A stretch of DNA of 64,000 bases from Bacillus sp. FJAT-25509 (GCF_001420605.1 NZ_LJIZ01000026.1:1-64000), one strand, 5' to 3'. Counted from the first letter of the stretch, positions 16,967-26,054 are shown. Made by a program: numbers and translations. Notes: generated by a model from the letters alone, not told the origin.

Positions 16967-17329
16967 CTAATAATCATTTTGTAATGCGTCTCTTCCTTCT
17001 TCCCCAGTGCGAATTTTAATCGCGTTTTCAATAGGATATACAAATATTTTTCCATCCCCAGGTTTTCCGGTTTTTAAAACTCTTTTTGCTTCATCGATTA
17101 TAGATTGAACAGGTACATCACATACGACTATTTCAACCTTAATTTTTTCATGTAAATTGATCGTTCGTTTTTTCCCTCGATACACTTCTGTATAGCCTGA
17201 TTGCATTCCACAGCCTAAAACGTTCGTTACGGTCATTCCAGTGATTCCTACTTTTGAAAGGGCATCCTTTAAAATATCAAATTTATCTGGCCGAGTAATG
17301 ATTTCAATTTTCGTTAATTTTGCTGTCAT
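16967..17329 (-). CDS. glnK: Nitrogen regulatory PII protein (GlnK/NrgB)
   Basis: This 120-aa PII signal protein has the standard start KLTKIEIITRPDKFDILKDA and a T-loop GCGMQSGYTEVYRGKK with Tyr46 and Tyr50. The KIEIVVCDV strand and the C-terminal signature GKPGDGKIFVYPIENAIKIR are present. It binds ATP/ADP and 2-oxoglutarate and regulates the ammonium channel. It follows amtB with 12 bp between them, the usual amtB-glnK (nrgAB) pair. Bacillus lacks uridylylation of PII; the partner here is probably AmtB and perhaps TnrA. Confidence 0.95.
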   Translation of the reverse strand: MTAKLTKIEIITRPDKFDILKDALSKVGITGMTVTNVLGCGMQSGYTEVYRGKKRTINLHEKIKVEIVVCDVPVQSIIDEAKRVLKTGKPGDGKIFVYPIENAIKIRTGEEGRDALQNDY

Positions 17330-17341
17330 TTTTATCCCTCC

Positions 17342-18583
17342 TTAAATACTTGCGTCGTGATATGCTTTTTCTCCATGTATGCTTAAGTCAAGGCCGAGGT
17401 TTTCTTCCTCTTGATCGACACGAATGCTGATGAAAAAGCCTATAACTTTCACAATTAAAAAGGTAATAATTCCTGCAAAAAGATAGGTTGCACAGATAGC
17501 GAGTAGTTGTTTCCAAAGAAGTGATATGTCACCGTAAAAAAGTCCGTTTGCACCAGCACTATTTACTGATTTTGTAGCGAATAATCCTGTTGCAATAGCT
17601 CCCCATGTCCCTCCGATTCCGTGACAACCGAATGCATCTAATGCATCATCATATCCGAATTTGTATTTTAAGTATGTTACTGCTAAAAAGCATATGACGC
17701 CACCTAAAAATCCAATCACGATTGATGAGAGAGGAGTGACGAATCCGCAAGCAGGTGTAATTGCAACTAATCCAGCTACGGCACCACTAACTCCACCTAA
17801 AATAGTCGGTTTTTTATTTACATACCATTCAACAAGTACCCAAGCAACTGAAGCTGCAGCAGCTGCAGTATTTGTATTAATGAATGCAGTTAATGCTACT
17901 TCATTTAATGTTAAAGCACTACCAACATTAAATCCGAACCATCCAAACCATAATAGTCCAGCACCTAATACAGTTAGTGGTAAATGATGAGGTGATGTAG
18001 AGCCAAAATCTCGTCTTTTACCAAGAAGTAGAGCTAGAACTAAACCTGAAACACCGGAGGAAATATGGACGACTGTTCCACCGGCGAAGTCTAATGCACC
18101 TAGATTACGAAGCCAGCCATCTACGCCCCAAACCCAGTGAGCTAATGGATCGTAAACAAATGTCGTCCATAAAAGAGTGAATAATAGAAATGCTGAAAAT
18201 TTCATGCGCTCGGCGAAGGCACCTGATATAAGAGCAGGAGTTAAAATTGCAAACATTAGCTGGAACATCATGAAAAGATTATGAGGGACTGTTGCGCTGT
18301 AGTTTTCATTTGGAGTAAAACCAACATCCTTTAAAGCTGCCCAAGAAAAGTTACCAATCAAATGATGAAAATCTGGACCGAATGCTAAAGAGTAACCAAT
18401 TAACACCCACTGGATTGATACAATTGCCATAGCAGAATAGCTATGCATTGTAGTACTTAAAACGTTTTTACTTTTAACCATGCCGCCGTAAAAAAGTGCT
18501 AAACCAGGTGTCATGATCATGACTAAAACAGTTGAAATAAAAAGAAATACACTATCCGCAGCTTGAATACCGTTCATCTTCAT
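17342..18583 (-). CDS. amtB: Ammonium transporter (AmtB/NrgA)
   Basis: This 413-aa channel of the Amt family has eleven predicted membrane helices. The signature DFAGGTVVHISSGVSGLVLA contains the first pore histidine region, and DDALDAFGCHGIGGTWGAIA contains the second. The ATG at 18583 is preceded by AAGGAAATGGGG; a further 12 residues upstream lack an RBS. The family conducts NH3/NH4+ at low ammonium. It is transcribed with glnK. The region upstream holds a TnrA/GlnR palindrome, fitting nitrogen-limitation control. Confidence 0.95.
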   Translation of the reverse strand: MKMNGIQAADSVFLFISTVLVMIMTPGLALFYGGMVKSKNVLSTTMHSYSAMAIVSIQWVLIGYSLAFGPDFHHLIGNFSWAALKDVGFTPNENYSATVPHNLFMMFQLMFAILTPALISGAFAERMKFSAFLLFTLLWTTFVYDPLAHWVWGVDGWLRNLGALDFAGGTVVHISSGVSGLVLALLLGKRRDFGSTSPHHLPLTVLGAGLLWFGWFGFNVGSALTLNEVALTAFINTNTAAAAASVAWVLVEWYVNKKPTILGGVSGAVAGLVAITPACGFVTPLSSIVIGFLGGVICFLAVTYLKYKFGYDDALDAFGCHGIGGTWGAIATGLFATKSVNSAGANGLFYGDISLLWKQLLAICATYLFAGIITFLIVKVIGFFISIRVDQEEENLGLDLSIHGEKAYHDASI

Positions 18584-18633
18584 TCCCCATTTCCTTAATG
18601 TTAGTTTTTGTAACATCAAATGTTATATAAGTT

Positions 18634-18662
18634 ATCATATTCAAAATATATGCAAAATTCAA
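18634..18662 (-). promoter_or_regulatory. Possible sigma-A promoter of amtB-glnK (proximal)
   Basis: TTGAAT (18662-18657), 17 nt, TATGAT (18639-18634) on the minus strand, about 50 bp before the amtB start. It may act alongside the TnrA-linked promoter further upstream. Confidence 0.5.
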
Positions 18663-18701
18663 TAATAATTTCACGGAAAATCGAAAAAAATATATAAAAT
18701 A

Positions 18702-18747
18702 ATTATGAAAACGCTAACATATATCTGATTTGTTAGAAAATCTAACA
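18702..18747 (-). promoter_or_regulatory. TnrA/GlnR box with activator-spaced -10
   Basis: TGTTAGAAAATCTAACA at 18731-18747 matches the TnrA/GlnR consensus TGTNA-N7-TNACA exactly and is a perfect palindrome. A -10-like CATAAT lies at 18707-18702, placing the box centre about 44-50 bp upstream of the expected start. That is the spacing used by TnrA as an activator at nrgAB. A degenerate second half-match, TGTTATATAAGTTATCA, lies at 18621-18637. Confidence 0.85.
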
Positions 18748-18777
18748 TAACGTAAATGAGTGAATAAAAATACAGAC

Positions 18778-20550
18778 TCACATAAATGAGTCTGTATCTT
18801 CAATTTGCAAAATTAAAAAGTCGGTTTCTAGTAGATCAACACCAATTGAATCAGATTCAGTTGCAAACTGTTCGCCATTCCATACATTTGTAATTCTTTT
18901 CTTACCTAAATTTATTGGTGCTTGAACTGACTGTTTTTCGCTTGAGTTATTAATTATGATTAAAAAATGAAAATGATTATTCTTCCTTTCATACATAACA
19001 ATGTCAGGTTGGTCAGTTTGTACCCAATTAAACTCACCGTCATTTTCTAAAACTGAGTATTTATTTCTTATAGAAATCAATTTTTTGATTGAATCAAAGA
19101 TACTTAAATTAAATTGTGTTTTGTCCCAAAGCATACAGCTTCGACATTCAGGGTCATTTCCACCTTGTAGACCAATTTCATCTCCGTAGTAGATACATGG
19201 AGTTCCAAAGAAAGTAAATAAAAAAACATATAATAGGATCACTCTTTTTTCATTTTGATTACATTGTGTCAGTATTCTTGGTGTATCATGTGAACCTAAT
19301 ACATTGAAGAGTGCTTTGATTACAGGTAATGGGTACTGAGCGATTAAATCGTTAATCGAATATTGAAATTGTATCTTTGAAATCGTTTGATAACCGAAAT
19401 AAGCAAAAAGTGATTTCATTAGAGGATAATTCATAACAGAATCGAATTCGTCACCTCTTAGCCATGGCATTGCATGGTGCCAAATCTCACCTACAATAAA
19501 TAAATCCTTTTTTAGTTCCTTCATTTTTTTATTAAATAGTTTCCAAAAATAATGATCGATTTCGTTTGCTACATCTAAACGCCAGCCATCAATATTAAAT
19601 TCTTTTATCCAATAAGAACCTATTTCGATTAAAAAATTCTGTACTTCTTTATTTTCTGTATTCAATTTTGGCATTTCCTTTACAAATGAAAAAGTTTCAT
19701 ATGCCAAGTTATTTTGTTCATCTTCAAAAAAGTGAAACCACTCAAAAAAGGCGGATTCCCTTCCGTTTTGCAAGGCATCCTGAAATGGGGGAAAGGATGC
19801 ACTAGTGTGGTTAAATACTGCATCAAGCATTACTCGAATATTATTTTCATGACATTTTTCGATTAATATTTTTAAGACTTTTTCATCTCCAAAAGTAGGA
19901 TCTATTCTAAAATAATTAATTGTATTATATTTATGATTAGAATTTGCTTCAAAAATAGGAGTTAAATAAATTCCAGATATTCCTAAATTTTTAAGATAAT
20001 CTATTTTTTGTATAACACCTTCTAAATCACCACCAAAATAGCTTGAACTCGTTGGGAGAGTAGATCCCCACGGAGTAGAATTTTTAGGGTTATTCTTGTT
20101 ATTTCCACTAGCAAAACGGTCGGGGAAAATTTGATACCAAGTCGTACTATTAATCCAACTTGGGGGCGAAATTAAATTGTTATTATGAAGAAATGGCAAT
20201 GTAAAACAATTCGACTGATCATTGAGATTAAAATTGTTTGAAAATCCGCCCTCACCGTAAGATAGAGAATCTTGCTCATTTTTTAAAAGGAATTGATATT
20301 TCATTCGTTTATTCGGAGGGATCACATTTACTTCCCAGTAGTCAAATAGTTCTGTGGAAAATGCAAGATACATGGAGAGTGATGATTCAATTTGCCAACC
20401 TGAATCATTAAATTTGAATGGATCTCCGAAATAAAAAATAATTTCTGTGCAATCACCTTTTTTTGTTCGAATTCTTATACGATAGGTTTTATCATCTATT
20501 GAAAAAGCATATTGATCATATGGCTGATGATATATTGATTCAATTTGCAT
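18778..20550 (-). CDS. GH13 neopullulanase/cyclomaltodextrinase-type enzyme
   Basis: This 590-aa cytoplasmic enzyme has no signal peptide. It has an N-terminal CBM34-like domain at about residues 1-115 and a GH13 barrel starting at TTWYQIFPDRFASG. Catalytic residues are intact: Asp326 nucleophile in DGWRLDVANE, Glu355 acid/base in FIVGEIWH and Asp422 in GSHDTPR; region I is DAVFNHT. Length and CBM34 fit the GH13_20 group (neopullulanase, cyclomaltodextrinase, maltogenic amylase), which cleaves imported maltodextrins. It is divergent from a second GH13-like gene and near a MalR-type regulator. Substrate cannot be settled from sequence alone. Confidence 0.88.
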   Translation of the reverse strand: MQIESIYHQPYDQYAFSIDDKTYRIRIRTKKGDCTEIIFYFGDPFKFNDSGWQIESSLSMYLAFSTELFDYWEVNVIPPNKRMKYQFLLKNEQDSLSYGEGGFSNNFNLNDQSNCFTLPFLHNNNLISPPSWINSTTWYQIFPDRFASGNNKNNPKNSTPWGSTLPTSSSYFGGDLEGVIQKIDYLKNLGISGIYLTPIFEANSNHKYNTINYFRIDPTFGDEKVLKILIEKCHENNIRVMLDAVFNHTSASFPPFQDALQNGRESAFFEWFHFFEDEQNNLAYETFSFVKEMPKLNTENKEVQNFLIEIGSYWIKEFNIDGWRLDVANEIDHYFWKLFNKKMKELKKDLFIVGEIWHHAMPWLRGDEFDSVMNYPLMKSLFAYFGYQTISKIQFQYSINDLIAQYPLPVIKALFNVLGSHDTPRILTQCNQNEKRVILLYVFLFTFFGTPCIYYGDEIGLQGGNDPECRSCMLWDKTQFNLSIFDSIKKLISIRNKYSVLENDGEFNWVQTDQPDIVMYERKNNHFHFLIIINNSSEKQSVQAPINLGKKRITNVWNGEQFATESDSIGVDLLETDFLILQIEDTDSFM

Positions 20551-20646
20551 GATCCCACCCTTTATTTTTTAGTAAAATGTTATTATTAATGTCTATAAGG
20601 AATTAACTTGCTATCTAATTTAGTAACAGTATAATTAAATAGTGTG

Positions 20647-20660
20647 TGCAATCGCTTCCA
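20647..20660. promoter_or_regulatory. cre-like / LacI-type operator in divergent GH13 promoter region
   Basis: TGCAATCGCTTCCA fits the relaxed cre pattern TGNAANCGNNNNCA (two departures from the strict consensus). It lies between the two divergent GH13 genes, where CcpA or the nearby LacI-family protein could control both. Confidence 0.55.
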
Positions 20661-20766
20661 TTTTTATGAAATTTAAATTAACATTTGAATTTCATTGTAA
20701 TATTTTGCAAAATAATGTAGAGAGTGAAATTTATGTACATGCGAGTGTCTTGCAGGGGGAGAAAAA

Positions 20767-22269
20767 ATGAGGCGATTTGGTTTATTAATACTAGCGTCTG
20801 TACTATTTTTTAGTACATTACCAAGTATTAGTTTTGCAGAAAAAAAGACAACAGATTTAAAAAAAGAAATGATTTATCGAATTTTAGTTGATCGTTTTTT
20901 TGATGGTAATCCTATGAATGATAAAAATACAGACCCGAAAGATTTAAACAAATCTCAGGGTGGGGATTTAGATGGTATTACCCAAAAATTAGATTATCTT
21001 AAGGATTTTGGATATAATGCTATTTCGATTTCACCTATTTTTGAGAATGACGTAAATTCATATGATGGATTCTCCGTCGTTAATTTTAGAAAAATTGATC
21101 CAAGGTTCGGAACAAATAAAGACCTTCAGAAGTTGGTCAAAGAAGCGCATAAACGTAAAATAAAAGTTTATATTGATTTTGTTACAAATAATGCTTCGCC
21201 AAATAGTGAACTTGCTAAAAAAACGGATTGGTTTAATCCAGAAAATAGTACAAGTTCAGAAAAGAAATGGATAAATGGGTTACCTGATTTTAACCAAGAT
21301 AACAATGAGGTAGCAAATTACTTAATCGAAACAGCTAAGTATTGGATGGATCAAGCTAATTTTGACGGATATAATTTACAAGAAGTAAATAATGTACCTG
21401 TTTCTTTTTGGAAATCATTTAACAATGAAATAAAAAAGAAAAATCCAAACTTCATCTTATTTGCTGATTTAAATGCTTCAAGTGAAATAGATCTAAATAA
21501 ATATAAAAATTTAGGTTTTAATGGGATTTATAATGTAGATTCTGTAGATGATTTGGCAAATTCATTTTCTTCACAAAATCAATCTTTAACTGACATAATG
21601 AAGCTACAAGTGGATTTAAGTAAGCAGTTAGGCTCGACATTAATGATTAACTATTTAGATGATGAAATGACTAAGCGCTTTGTTTCATTAGCCGTAGAAA
21701 AAGGTGAGTATCCACCTTCAAGATTAAAGTTGGCACTTGCTTATTTATTTACAACACCAGGAATCCCATTGACTTATTATGGGACAGAAATTGCACTAAA
21801 TGGTGGAAACATCCCTGATAATCGAAAAGGAATGGATTTCCGTACTGATGAAGATTTTTCAAAATATATTAAAAAACTGACTGAATTAAGAAGAACTTTA
21901 CCGTCTCTTTCTGAAGGGGATTTTGAAGTGCTTTATGATGATTCTAAAGGTATGACTTTAATTAAGAGACATTATAATGATGAAACTACGATCGTTGCAA
22001 TAAATAATACTTCTCTTGATCAAAAGGTTCATTTAGATTTTGATGTCATTAAAAAATCTAATGAATTAAGAGGTATGTTAAGTGATGATTTGGTTCGTCC
22101 AAATAAAAAAGGATTCGATATAGTCCTTAAAAGAGAATCTTCAAATGTTTATGCAGTTGCACCTAAAACTAGTTTAAACATTGGCGTGATTATTGCAATA
22201 CCATCCATTTTTGTTGCGTTTATCATCTTTTTATGGTTTGCAAGAAGACGTAATAATGAGGTTAAATAA
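20767..22269 (+). CDS. Secreted, membrane-anchored GH13-like protein lacking catalytic residues
   Basis: This 500-aa protein has a signal peptide at residues 1-24 (SISFA|EKK) and a GH13 barrel from MIYRILVDRFFDGNP to about 390. A C-terminal membrane segment at about 474-493 is followed by ARRRNNEVK. The fold motifs are recognisable (GGDLDGITQKLDYLK, GIPLTYYGTEIALNGG), but the active-site motifs are degraded. Region I DxVxNH is D137FVTNN. Region II GxRxD is GYNLQ, losing Arg and the nucleophile Asp (Gln205). Region III Glu is Asp234. NHD of region IV is LDD. It is probably not a hydrolase; it may bind glucans at the cell surface. RBS GGGGGAG. Confidence 0.82.
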   Translation: MRRFGLLILASVLFFSTLPSISFAEKKTTDLKKEMIYRILVDRFFDGNPMNDKNTDPKDLNKSQGGDLDGITQKLDYLKDFGYNAISISPIFENDVNSYDGFSVVNFRKIDPRFGTNKDLQKLVKEAHKRKIKVYIDFVTNNASPNSELAKKTDWFNPENSTSSEKKWINGLPDFNQDNNEVANYLIETAKYWMDQANFDGYNLQEVNNVPVSFWKSFNNEIKKKNPNFILFADLNASSEIDLNKYKNLGFNGIYNVDSVDDLANSFSSQNQSLTDIMKLQVDLSKQLGSTLMINYLDDEMTKRFVSLAVEKGEYPPSRLKLALAYLFTTPGIPLTYYGTEIALNGGNIPDNRKGMDFRTDEDFSKYIKKLTELRRTLPSLSEGDFEVLYDDSKGMTLIKRHYNDETTIVAINNTSLDQKVHLDFDVIKKSNELRGMLSDDLVRPNKKGFDIVLKRESSNVYAVAPKTSLNIGVIIAIPSIFVAFIIFLWFARRRNNEVK

Positions 22270-22276
22270 ATACTAG

Positions 22277-22343
22277 TTTGCTTAAGCTTAGAATACTTGA
22301 AATGATTGAAATGATTGCTGTCTTTTTTAGTATTCTAAGCAAA
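22277..22343. repeat. Interrupted 15-bp inverted repeat
   Basis: TTTGCTT-(AAGCTT)-AGAATACT pairs with AGTATTCTAAGCAAA. The left arm carries a 6-nt AAGCTT insertion. No T run follows, so terminator function is doubtful. It lies between the GH13-like gene and the regulator. Confidence 0.45.
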
Positions 22344-22465
22344 TTAGAAGAGATTGAATCCACTAGATTCCAGTAAAATAAACGGGACATCGCCTTGTGA
22401 AGGAAGATGTGGATTTTATCAAGAATCAATAATCTTTTAAATAGAGTCTACATCTAAAGAGAAAA

Positions 22466-22479
22466 TGATAACGTTTACA
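22466..22479. promoter_or_regulatory. cre / LacI-family operator upstream of the regulator
   Basis: Read on the minus strand, TGTAAACGTTATCA matches the cre consensus TGWAANCGNTNWCA perfectly. It lies 26 bp before the regulator's ATG, close enough to overlap its promoter or leader. It could serve CcpA or autoregulation by the encoded LacI-family protein. Confidence 0.72.
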
Positions 22480-22505
22480 TTCATTCGTAAATAAGGGGAA
22501 TTAAA

Positions 22506-23549
22506 ATGACGATTACAATTAAGGATGTTGCGAAGAAAGCGAATGTAGCGCCTTCAACGGTGTCTCGAGTTATCTCAAACAACCCAAGAATTAGTGAAAA
22601 AACAAAGAGGAAAGTTAGAAAAGTAATGGATGAACTAAATTATCATCCTAATTTAAATGCAAGGTCGTTGGCTAATCGATCTACGAAATCGATTGGATTA
22701 GTTTTGCCACCAGCATTAGATACATCATTTCATAATCCTTTTTTTGCAGAAGTGATTAGAGGTGTGACAGCGTATTCGAATCAAAAAGATTACTCTCTTT
22801 ATTTTATTACAGGAAACAATGAAGATGAAGTTGAGCAAACTGTGATTAAAACAATTAGGGGTAGAAGAGTCGACGGAATTATTCTACTTTACTCAAAGGA
22901 AAATGATAAGATTATCGATTATTTAAATGAAAATAATTTTCCTTTTGTATTAGTAGGGAAGCCTGTTCATTCAATGGATGATATAACGTATATTGACAAT
23001 GATAATTATGCTGCTGCGAGAGATGTGACTAATTATTTAATTGATCTTGGACATCGACAAATTTCATTTGTTGGAGGAGACAGTAGTCTTCTAGTAACTC
23101 AAAACCGATTACGAGGATTCCAAGATTCAATGCAATTAAAAGGACTTTCTGTAAATGAAGAAGAAATTATATTTACATCATTTACGAGAGACGGTGGAAG
23201 GAAAGCAGTAAATCAAATGCTCGAACTTAAGGAGCTTCCGACTGCAATTGTTGTGACTGATGATGTATTAGCATTAGGAATTATAAGTGTATTAAGCGAA
23301 CATAACATTTTAGTCCCAAATAATATTTCAATTATTAGCTTTAATAATGCAATTTTTGCAGAATTAGCAAATCCACCATTAACATCTGTAGATATTAATA
23401 TTTATCAATTAGGCAATGAAGCAGCAAAAAATATTATTTCAAAAGTTGAAGAACCAGATGGTACTGAAAAAAGTATTATCGTTCCATATAAAATAGTAGT
23501 CCGTGATACATGTGTAAAGAATGAGAGATTAACGTTAGTAAGTGGTTAA
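22506..23549 (+). CDS. LacI-family transcriptional regulator, MalR-like
   Basis: This 347-aa repressor has the N-terminal helix-turn-helix IKDVAKKANVAPSTVSRVIS (residues 4-24) and hinge YHPNLNARSLA. The periplasmic-binding-like effector domain follows from about residue 60 (IGLVLPPALDTSFHNPFFAE). The pattern resembles MalR of Firmicutes, which controls maltose/maltodextrin genes. Neighbouring GH13 genes support that role. RBS AAGGGGAA precedes the ATG. Effector and operator assignments are inference. Confidence 0.85.
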   Translation: MTITIKDVAKKANVAPSTVSRVISNNPRISEKTKRKVRKVMDELNYHPNLNARSLANRSTKSIGLVLPPALDTSFHNPFFAEVIRGVTAYSNQKDYSLYFITGNNEDEVEQTVIKTIRGRRVDGIILLYSKENDKIIDYLNENNFPFVLVGKPVHSMDDITYIDNDNYAAARDVTNYLIDLGHRQISFVGGDSSLLVTQNRLRGFQDSMQLKGLSVNEEEIIFTSFTRDGGRKAVNQMLELKELPTAIVVTDDVLALGIISVLSEHNILVPNNISIISFNNAIFAELANPPLTSVDINIYQLGNEAAKNIISKVEEPDGTEKSIIVPYKIVVRDTCVKNERLTLVSG

Positions 23550-23565
23550 TTAAATTTATAAAAGT

Positions 23566-23600
23566 TAAAAAAGAGGATGATTACTTTCATCCTCTTTTTC
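23566..23600. terminator. Bidirectional terminator between malR-like gene and yajQ-like gene
   Basis: Stem AAAAAGAGGATGA / TCATCCTCTTTTT with a 6-nt loop, between convergent genes. Confidence 0.92.
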
Positions 23601-23611
23601 TATGTATAAGT

Positions 23612-24103
23612 TTATCGGTAATTCAGGAATTGAACGTCAATAGATAAATCTGCACCTTTTACAGCAGCGATAATTGCTTGTAAATCATCTCTACTTTTTG
23701 CAGTTACACGGATTTGATCATCTTGAATTTGTGATTTTACTTTTAATCCACTATTTTTAATGATTGTATTGATTTTTTTTGCATTTTCTTTATCAATACC
23801 TTGAACTAATTTAGCTCTTTGTCTTACAGTACCACCTGAAGCACCTTCAACCTTACTGTAATCTAGGTTTTTAATAGGAACATTACGTTTAATTAATTTA
23901 TTAATTAATACGTCTTTTAATTGCTCTAATTTATAATCGTCATCTGATACTAAAACTAGTTCTTCTTTTTCTAATGCAATTGAGCTTTTGCTTCCTTTAA
24001 AGTCATAGCGAGTTGCGATTTCTTTTGTAGCAAGTTGAATCGCATTCGAGACTTCTGGTAAGTCAACTTTTGAAACAATATCAAATGAACTTTCTTTTGA
24101 CAT
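23612..24103 (-). CDS. YajQ family (UPF0234) nucleotide-binding protein
   Basis: This 163-aa protein starts with [20 protein letters not shown] and contains [31 protein letters not shown] and [19 protein letters not shown], all diagnostic of the UPF0234/YajQ family. Some family members bind cyclic di-GMP or RNA; the role in Bacillus (YitK) is unclear. GGAGG precedes the ATG. It is divergent from the cvfB-like gene, the yitK-yitL pair of B. subtilis. Confidence 0.93.
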   Translation of the reverse strand: MSKESSFDIVSKVDLPEVSNAIQLATKEIATRYDFKGSKSSIALEKEELVLVSDDDYKLEQLKDVLINKLIKRNVPIKNLDYSKVEGASGGTVRQRAKLVQGIDKENAKKINTIIKNSGLKVKSQIQDDQIRVTAKSRDDLQAIIAAVKGADLSIDVQFLNYR

Positions 24104-24227
24104 AGATAGAATCCCTCCAATTCGTTAATACTTGTATTATAGTGTATGATAGACGAAGTAACAAACTTTCAGGTTAGCATGATATAATAATTTTTAGTTT
24201 GAAAGTTAAGAGAGGATGTAACAAAAA

Positions 24228-25103
24228 ATGAGTTTACAAGCAGGAGAGATTGTAACTTTAGTTTGCAGTCGAGAAACGGATATTGGGTATATGCTTGTCC
24301 AAGATCAAGAAGAAGTATTTTTACATAAAAATGAGGCATCTGGTGAAGTTGAAATAGATCAAGAAGTTACTGTATTTTTATATCATGATTCCAAAGGTAG
24401 ACTTTCTGCAACGATGGAAATGCCATTCATTACAACAGAAGGTTATGGATTTGCAAAAGTAGTAGATAAACTTGATGGAGTGGGTGTTTTTGTAAACATC
24501 GGTATTTCAAAAGATATTCTATTAGAAAAAGGTGACCTTCCACCTCTTCAAGAAGTATGGCCTGAAGAAGGCGATGAAATTTTTTGTACGTTAAAGCAAA
24601 CAAACAAAGGTAGACTATTAATTAAAATTGCTACTGAACCAGTCATGAAAGAGTTTTCTGTACCGGCTGAACCGAGTATGCTTAATAAAAACGTTACAGG
24701 AATCATCTATCGTACTTTAAGAGTAGGTTCTTATATTTTAACTGATGAACGATTCATAGGTTTTATCCACGAATCACAGAGAAAAACTGAACCTCGTATT
24801 GGTGAAAGGGTAAGTGGACGCATTATTGATGTAAAAGATGATGGAAGTATTAACGTGTCACTTTTACCAAGGGTACATGAAGGATTAGATCAAGAAGCAA
24901 ATGAAATTTATGAATATATGATGAGCCGTGGTGGGGCAATGCCTTACTGGGATAAGAGTGACGCAGAGGATATTAAAGTAAGATTTAATATTAGTAAGGC
25001 TTCATTTAAACGAGCGATGGGTAGATTATTAAAGGAAAATAAAATCTATCAAGAAGACGGTTGGACATACGCAAAAGAACTGTTTGAGAAGAAAGAGCAA
25101 TAA
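24228..25103 (+). CDS. CvfB/YitL family S1 RNA-binding protein
   Basis: This 291-aa protein has S1-like OB domains at about residues 1-65, 66-140 and 145-210, and a C-terminal winged helix at about 225-285 (DAEDIKVRFNISKASFKRAM). The motif GYGFAKVVDKLDGVGVFVNI and the ending fit the CvfB (conserved virulence factor B) / YitL family. Its S. aureus homologue affects virulence gene expression. It is divergent from the UPF0234 gene. The closing terminator follows at 25115. Confidence 0.92.
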   Translation: MSLQAGEIVTLVCSRETDIGYMLVQDQEEVFLHKNEASGEVEIDQEVTVFLYHDSKGRLSATMEMPFITTEGYGFAKVVDKLDGVGVFVNIGISKDILLEKGDLPPLQEVWPEEGDEIFCTLKQTNKGRLLIKIATEPVMKEFSVPAEPSMLNKNVTGIIYRTLRVGSYILTDERFIGFIHESQRKTEPRIGERVSGRIIDVKDDGSINVSLLPRVHEGLDQEANEIYEYMMSRGGAMPYWDKSDAEDIKVRFNISKASFKRAMGRLLKENKIYQEDGWTYAKELFEKKEQ

Positions 25104-25114
25104 TTAGAATGTGA

Positions 25115-25147
25115 AACCACTTTATAGAATGAAGTGGTTTTTTTGCT
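25115..25147 (+). terminator. Terminator after cvfB-like gene
   Basis: Stem AAACCACTT / AAGTGGTTT with a 9-nt loop followed by T7. Confidence 0.9.
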
Positions 25148-25202
25148 ATTTTTTTACAATTTACAGGCATACTAAACATATGAAAATTTAGGAGGCTTGT
25201 AG

Positions 25203-26054
25203 GTGAATGACAAAAAAGAATTGTTCATAAAAGTTCTTGTAGTAATATTTGGTGCATTTATGAATGCATTTGCAATGAATTGTTTTTTAATTCCTGTCAG
25301 TGTTTATTCAAGTGGTTTTTCTGGTTTAGCTCAGTTACTTACTAATTTATTAAATGATTTTACACCTTTTAGGGCTTCTACTGGTATCTTACTTGCAATA
25401 TTAAATATTCCTGTAATCATTTTAGCATGGAAAAAAATAGGTCGATCTTTTACGTATTTTACGATTTTAAGCGTTGGAATCACTACGCTATTTTTAGAAG
25501 TAATTCCAGTAACGCCTCTATTCTCAAAAGATATTTTACTAAACGCAGTATTTGGTGGATTAATTGTTGCGGTTGGGATTGGATATACTTTAAAGTTTGG
25601 TGCTTCAACAGGTGGGTTAGATATAGTTGCTCTAGTATTATCACGTTCGAAAGGAAAACCCGTTGGTACATACTTCTTCCTGTTTAACGCGTTAATTATA
25701 TTAACAGCAGGCTATATTTATGGAATGGAAAAAGCACTTTATACATTAATTAACCTATATGTAACGTCTAGATTCATTGATGCAATTCATACAAGTCATA
25801 TTAAAGTAACTGCCTTTATTGTAACGACAAAAGGTGATGAACTGCGTAAAGAAATTCATTCGAAGCTAGTGCGCGGAATTACTGCAATCAATGCAAAAGG
25901 TGCCTTTACGAATCAAGATAAACAAATTTTAATGATGGTACTATCACGTTATGAGCTATATCATTTATCGAAAGTCATTAAATCAGTTGATGAAAAGGCG
26001 TTTACAAATATCGTTCAAACAATTGATGTGTTTGGAGAATTTAGGAAGTTTTAA
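25203..26054 (+). CDS. yitT: YitT family (DUF161/DUF2179) membrane protein, copy 1
   Basis: This 283-aa protein has a GTG start with AGGAGG 6 nt upstream. Five to six membrane segments (GAFMNAFAMNCFLIPVSVYS, GLIVAVGIGYTLKFGASTGG) are followed by a soluble C-terminal DUF2179 domain (SHIKVTAFIVTTKGDELRKE). This is the standard YitT architecture. Function is unknown; members are linked to membrane transport without proof. A paralogue of identical length lies at 27601. Confidence 0.92.
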   Translation: MNDKKELFIKVLVVIFGAFMNAFAMNCFLIPVSVYSSGFSGLAQLLTNLLNDFTPFRASTGILLAILNIPVIILAWKKIGRSFTYFTILSVGITTLFLEVIPVTPLFSKDILLNAVFGGLIVAVGIGYTLKFGASTGGLDIVALVLSRSKGKPVGTYFFLFNALIILTAGYIYGMEKALYTLINLYVTSRFIDAIHTSHIKVTAFIVTTKGDELRKEIHSKLVRGITAINAKGAFTNQDKQILMMVLSRYELYHLSKVIKSVDEKAFTNIVQTIDVFGEFRKF

